64,000 bases of DNA from Pagrus major. Taxonomy: Eukaryota; Chordata; Actinopteri; Spariformes; Sparidae. A model generated the notes under the pieces. The model saw only the letters and a program-made list of their open reading frames with translations. It made no database searches and had not been told where the DNA came from. Below are positions 61,058 to 64,000 of the stretch, piece after piece. The stretch's first letter is position 1. Every line of letters begins with the position of its first letter. The position numbers and the translations under genes were made by a program. The stretch is taken from NCBI RefSeq assembly GCF_040436345.1, contig NC_133230.1, positions 7,895,297 to 7,959,296 of the forward strand, given 5' to 3'.

Positions 61058-61517
61058 TGAACACTCCTCTGCCATGGTTGCCCAGACAGTAGTAATCTCC
61101 TAGATCTTCAGCCTGAACCCCACTGATGGTCAGAGTGTAGCGAGAACCAGATCTACTGCCACTGAATCGAGACGGAGTTCCAGAGAAGCGAGTTGAGTAA
61201 GTGTATATCAGGAGTTTGGGAGCCTGTCCAGGTTTCTGAAGGTACCAACTCAGATCATTACCAATATTTGAACTCCCTGTGGCGCTGATGGTCACAGTCC
61301 CTCCAAGACTAACAGACTTGGATTTGTCAGCCTGAGTCAGGAAATTGTTGGCAGAAGACTCTGAAATGAGAAATGACAAATCTTTTGAATAAACATTTAA
61401 CAAGTTAAACAAAAATAAAGTGGAAGGAACAAACTGAATTTGCACCAAACGTTTTCAAAATCTCTCACCCTGAATCAGAAAACCCAACATGACAATCAGA
61501 GTTATTGGCGACATCAT
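61058..61517 (-). CDS. Ig light chain V gene, family B, copy 10 (V-B10)
   Basis: Leader exon 61469-61517 (ending LGFLIQG, with Ile for Ser), V exon 61058-61360, 12-spacer signal 61030-61057, octamer variant 61612-61619. Ala at 23, Cys88 kept. CDR1 [13 protein letters not shown]2 YTYSTRFSG, framework 3 RSGSRY, CDR3 [10 protein letters not shown]. Intact. Confidence 0.92.
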
Positions 61518-61861
61518 CCTGATGCAGTTTTCAGTGTGAGTGCATGAAAACAGTTCAGACTCTCTGTGACATAAGAACTTAAACTCTGAGGAGCAGTGAT
61601 GCATTAAAATCATGCAAAGTATATTTAAGAAGGCAAACACACACCTGTTCATGTGAAACAGAAAAAGAGGAGGTGAGGTGGAGTGACAGCTCATCATCTT
61701 GAGGATCATTGGACAGTTTAAAGTCCATCTAGAAAATTTAGACTTTGAGCTGTTTTACATTTCTTCTCCTCATTTTAAACATCCTGCATTTCACATCTTT
61801 ATGATCTCACATGACTTTGTCCTCATTAACAGGTCTATATCACCCCCTGCTGGCAAACTTC

Positions 61862-62277
61862 AGCTTAGCTTAGCTTAGCTTAACACAAAGACTGATAACA
61901 TGTGAAAACTGCTGGTTTGTCCCTATAGGCAAGTAAATCTGACCATCAACACCTCTAAAGCTGTCGTGGTCCTGACATTTCTGTCTGGTTTGATTGTGTT
62001 TTCTGGATGTTTGTGGTCTGTCTGCACTTTGTTTCCCTCCTGTGTTCCTGTGCTCCTCCCCGGCCTGCTTTTCCCTCCACACCTGCCCTGCTTCAGCCTC
62101 GTTAGCTCTGCCCTGTTCCCAGTGTTTTCACCAGCCAATCAGCTCCTTTCCTGTTCTCCTGCTTCTTCACCTCATTCTCCTCACCTGAGCTTCTCCACCT
62201 ATCTCTCCACCTGCACCTCATTATATCCTCAATTTATTTTCCATTTAAGTTCAGTTTTCAGTTCAGTGTTTCTGGAC
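61862..62277. repeat. Spacer repeat, short form (after cassette 10)
   Basis: Short form, with one extra AGCTT step at its left end. No gene is seen in it. Confidence 0.55.
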
Positions 62278-62635
62278 TAATTTAACAGTGATATCAGTCA
62301 ACACACTTCTGAAAATTTGAATGTATAATTTTAAAGTTGTGTAACAGGGTTTTTGTATATTTGGATTTATATCTGATAGACTTTTCCTATATTTTGCTTA
62401 TTTCATACCTTGAAAATGTGAGGTGAAAATGGACATTGTGGGATGTTAGTTATCATAACAGTGTTAAATTATTAATAAGTATTGTGTGCTTGGTGAGGTT
62501 CCTGTCAGCTCTGTGTTCAGTGGTCTGTGTCAGAGTCTCTTCCTCTTCAGCAGCTGCAGTCGGTTCCTGCTGTAACAGCTCAGTGTCTCTGCAGTCTGAC
62601 TGAGGGAGGTTTTTGTACGACGACAAATCACTGTG

Positions 62636-63094
62636 TGAACGGCCAAGCACTGCCGATTTGATGGACACTCTGACAGTAATAAACTGCTGCATCTTCAGTC
62701 TGAACGCCACTGATGGTCAAAGTGAAGTCAGAGCTTCTTCCACTGCCACTAAACCGAGCTGGTGTTCCTGATTCACGTGTGCTCACATATTTTATTAGGA
62801 GCTTTGGGGTCTGTCCAGATTTCTGTTGATACCAGAAAAGACGATCACCACTGTAAACAGCTGGGTTTGTCTTGCAGGTGAGAGTGACAGTAGATCCTGG
62901 AGCAGATGTCACTACTGGAGGCTGAGTCACAGTCACCTGACCGCTGCATCCTGCACACAAAAACAAATCATTGATTTATCAGCAGAAATAAATGAGAGAA
63001 AAGGCAGCACATCATGTCTGAAATGTTGCTGAGTGAACAAACCTGTGAAACAGCAGCAGGCCAGCGTCCAGATGAGGATGGTGATGAGAGTCAT
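62636..63094 (-). CDS. Ig light chain V gene, family A, copy 11 (V-A11)
   Basis: Leader exon 63043-63094, V exon 62636-62950, 12-spacer signal 62608-62635, octamer variant 63197-63204. Intact with both cysteines. CDR1 [16 protein letters not shown]2 [13 protein letters not shown]3 [13 protein letters not shown]. No J or C follows to its right inside the window. Homology to the other V-A upstream regions stops at about 63267, right after GGGACACAAA. It could still join any J to its left by inversion. Confidence 0.93.
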
Positions 63095-63266
63095 GGTGGT
63101 TGTGCTTTCTGCTGTGTTGACTGACAGATCTGAGTCCTGCAGTGTTGAACTCACAGGACTATAAACCTTCTCAGTTCACTGGAGGATCAGCTGACCATGC
63201 AAAGCCTCCTCTCTATGGAAATGATTTCTCTGCTCTCAACACACTGAAGGCAACGTGGGACACAAA

Positions 63267-63509
63267 TGCATTCCTCAGTTTGTGTTATTTCCCGACTGCT
63301 TAAAAATGTACAGCACAGTAATCTACGTCACAGAGTGTGCTTTAGATCCTGTTTTAAAAGAGAAAATATTTTCTGCATTCATCCAAGCTGCCACTTTTAT
63401 CTTAGTGAGCAAGACTGGATGCATAATTGAACATCTGGAGCTGTAAAAAGGGAACAAACTGACTATGAGGGACATGGAAATCTAAGTTTCAGTTCTCCTT
63501 TGACTGACG
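63267..63509. other. Right border of the cassette array, unique sequence
   Basis: From here on nothing matches the cassette repeats. GATGCATAATTG (near 63418) and TGTAAAAAGG (near 63443) stand where an octamer and TATA box would be for the leader at 63510, but both are poor matches. No gene is supported. Confidence 0.4.
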
Positions 63510-63570
63510 ATGAGCTACCATAAGTTCCTGTACGTTGTGGTTGTGCTTTGGGTGACTGTGCTATTTTCAG
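63510..63570 (+). pseudogene. Orphan V-type leader exon on the plus strand
   Basis: ATG at 63510 opens a 61-base exon encoding MSYHKFLYVVVVLWVTVLFS plus one base, followed by a CAG|GTGAGC donor. Length, hydrophobic content and phase fit an Ig V leader exon. It is followed on this strand not by a V exon but by the signal end of the oppositely oriented V-C. Either the V exon was lost, or an inversion separated leader and V. The exon reading is an inference from pattern only. Confidence 0.5.
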
Positions 63571-63652
63571 GTGAGCAGTGGTGCGTATCAGAAGCTCTTG
63601 CAAAGGGTCACAGCTGCAACTAATTTGAGGGAGGTTTTTGTACGGCACTGTG

Positions 63653-63935
63653 TGCGGAGGCCTGTATACGCTCCCATGCAGTAGTAATCTCCTGCATCGT
63701 CTGCCTGGAATCCACCGATTGTTAGAGTGAACACAGGTTCAGATCCACTGCTCCTGAAATGACTTGGTGTACCAGACTGACGGCAGCAGTTTGGGAGGCT
63801 GTCCAGGTTTCTGCAGGTACCAACTGAGAACATCATCAACTCCTGTACTGGCTGTGCAGCTCAGAGAGACCGTCTCTCCCACACCAACAGACTTCGACGC
63901 AGGAGACTGAATCACAGTTGAACTGGCTGTTGATC
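63653..63935 (-). pseudogene. Ig light chain V pseudogene, third family (V-C)
   Basis: V exon after an acceptor TTTCTGCAG. It reads [47 protein letters not shown] deletion in the CDR2 region shifts the frame, and the domain goes on in another frame as [20 protein letters not shown] and [18 protein letters not shown]. Unlike family B it has Cys23. The recombination signal is also damaged: heptamer 63646-63652 and nonamer 63633-63641 are only 4 bp apart. The leader would lie near or past the right window edge, or may be the inverted orphan exon at 63510-63570. Confidence 0.85.
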
Positions 63936-64000
63936 CTGCAGAAAATAAATGACATTTCCAATGTAAAAATGCAACTACAACTCTGCATCAGTTATAGAAA

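Overview
The window is from a ray-finned fish, most likely a spiny-rayed (percomorph) teleost. It shows small compact introns, immunoglobulin light-chain genes in the teleost cluster layout, and fish-type repeats (an L2-like LINE tail and a short CAGTGGTGGAAA-ended element). Two regions are present.

Region 1 (1-9.5 kb, minus strand) is a complete glutamate transporter gene of the SLC1 family, closest to EAAT5/slc1a7. Eleven coding exons with consensus splice sites add up to 556 codons in one frame. About 1.8 kb of apparently gene-free DNA separates its start codon from region 2.

Region 2 (about 11.28 kb to 63.27 kb) is a tandem array of kappa-type light-chain cassettes. Each cassette reads, left to right: a V gene of family A (minus strand), one J segment (plus), one C exon (plus), a V gene of family B (minus), and a repeat-rich spacer. 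There are ten full cassettes, an eleventh V-A, and then a different V pseudogene (V-C) where the array homology stops. V genes carry 12-spacer recombination signals and J segments carry 23-spacer signals. Every V is opposite to every J-C, so assembly must go by inversion. Nearly all V, J and C segments are open and intact. Two C isotypes occur: C-A in cassettes 1, 2, 4, 7, 8, 9 and 10, and C-B in cassettes 3, 5 and 6. Each comes with its own J-C intron and 3' flank, plugged into the same V frame.

The array has a higher-order period of four cassettes (about 20.2 kb). A LINE tail with an expanded 30-bp minisatellite follows cassettes 1, 5 and 9, and a longer spacer follows cassettes 3 and 7. 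C isotype does not follow this period, and some J and V segments match out of register (cassettes 2 and 7), so conversion or exchange has reshuffled parts inside the array.

Points that stand out: all ten family-B V genes have Ala in place of the conserved first cysteine (Cys23) while keeping Cys88. The first C exon has lost the cysteine near its end that normally bonds to the heavy chain. An ETS-IRF composite motif (GGAAGTGAAA) sits in every J-C intron of both isotypes and looks like the light-chain enhancer. A CTCF-like motif lies in every spacer. The right edge holds a V pseudogene with a 4-bp signal spacer next to an orphan leader exon in the opposite orientation.
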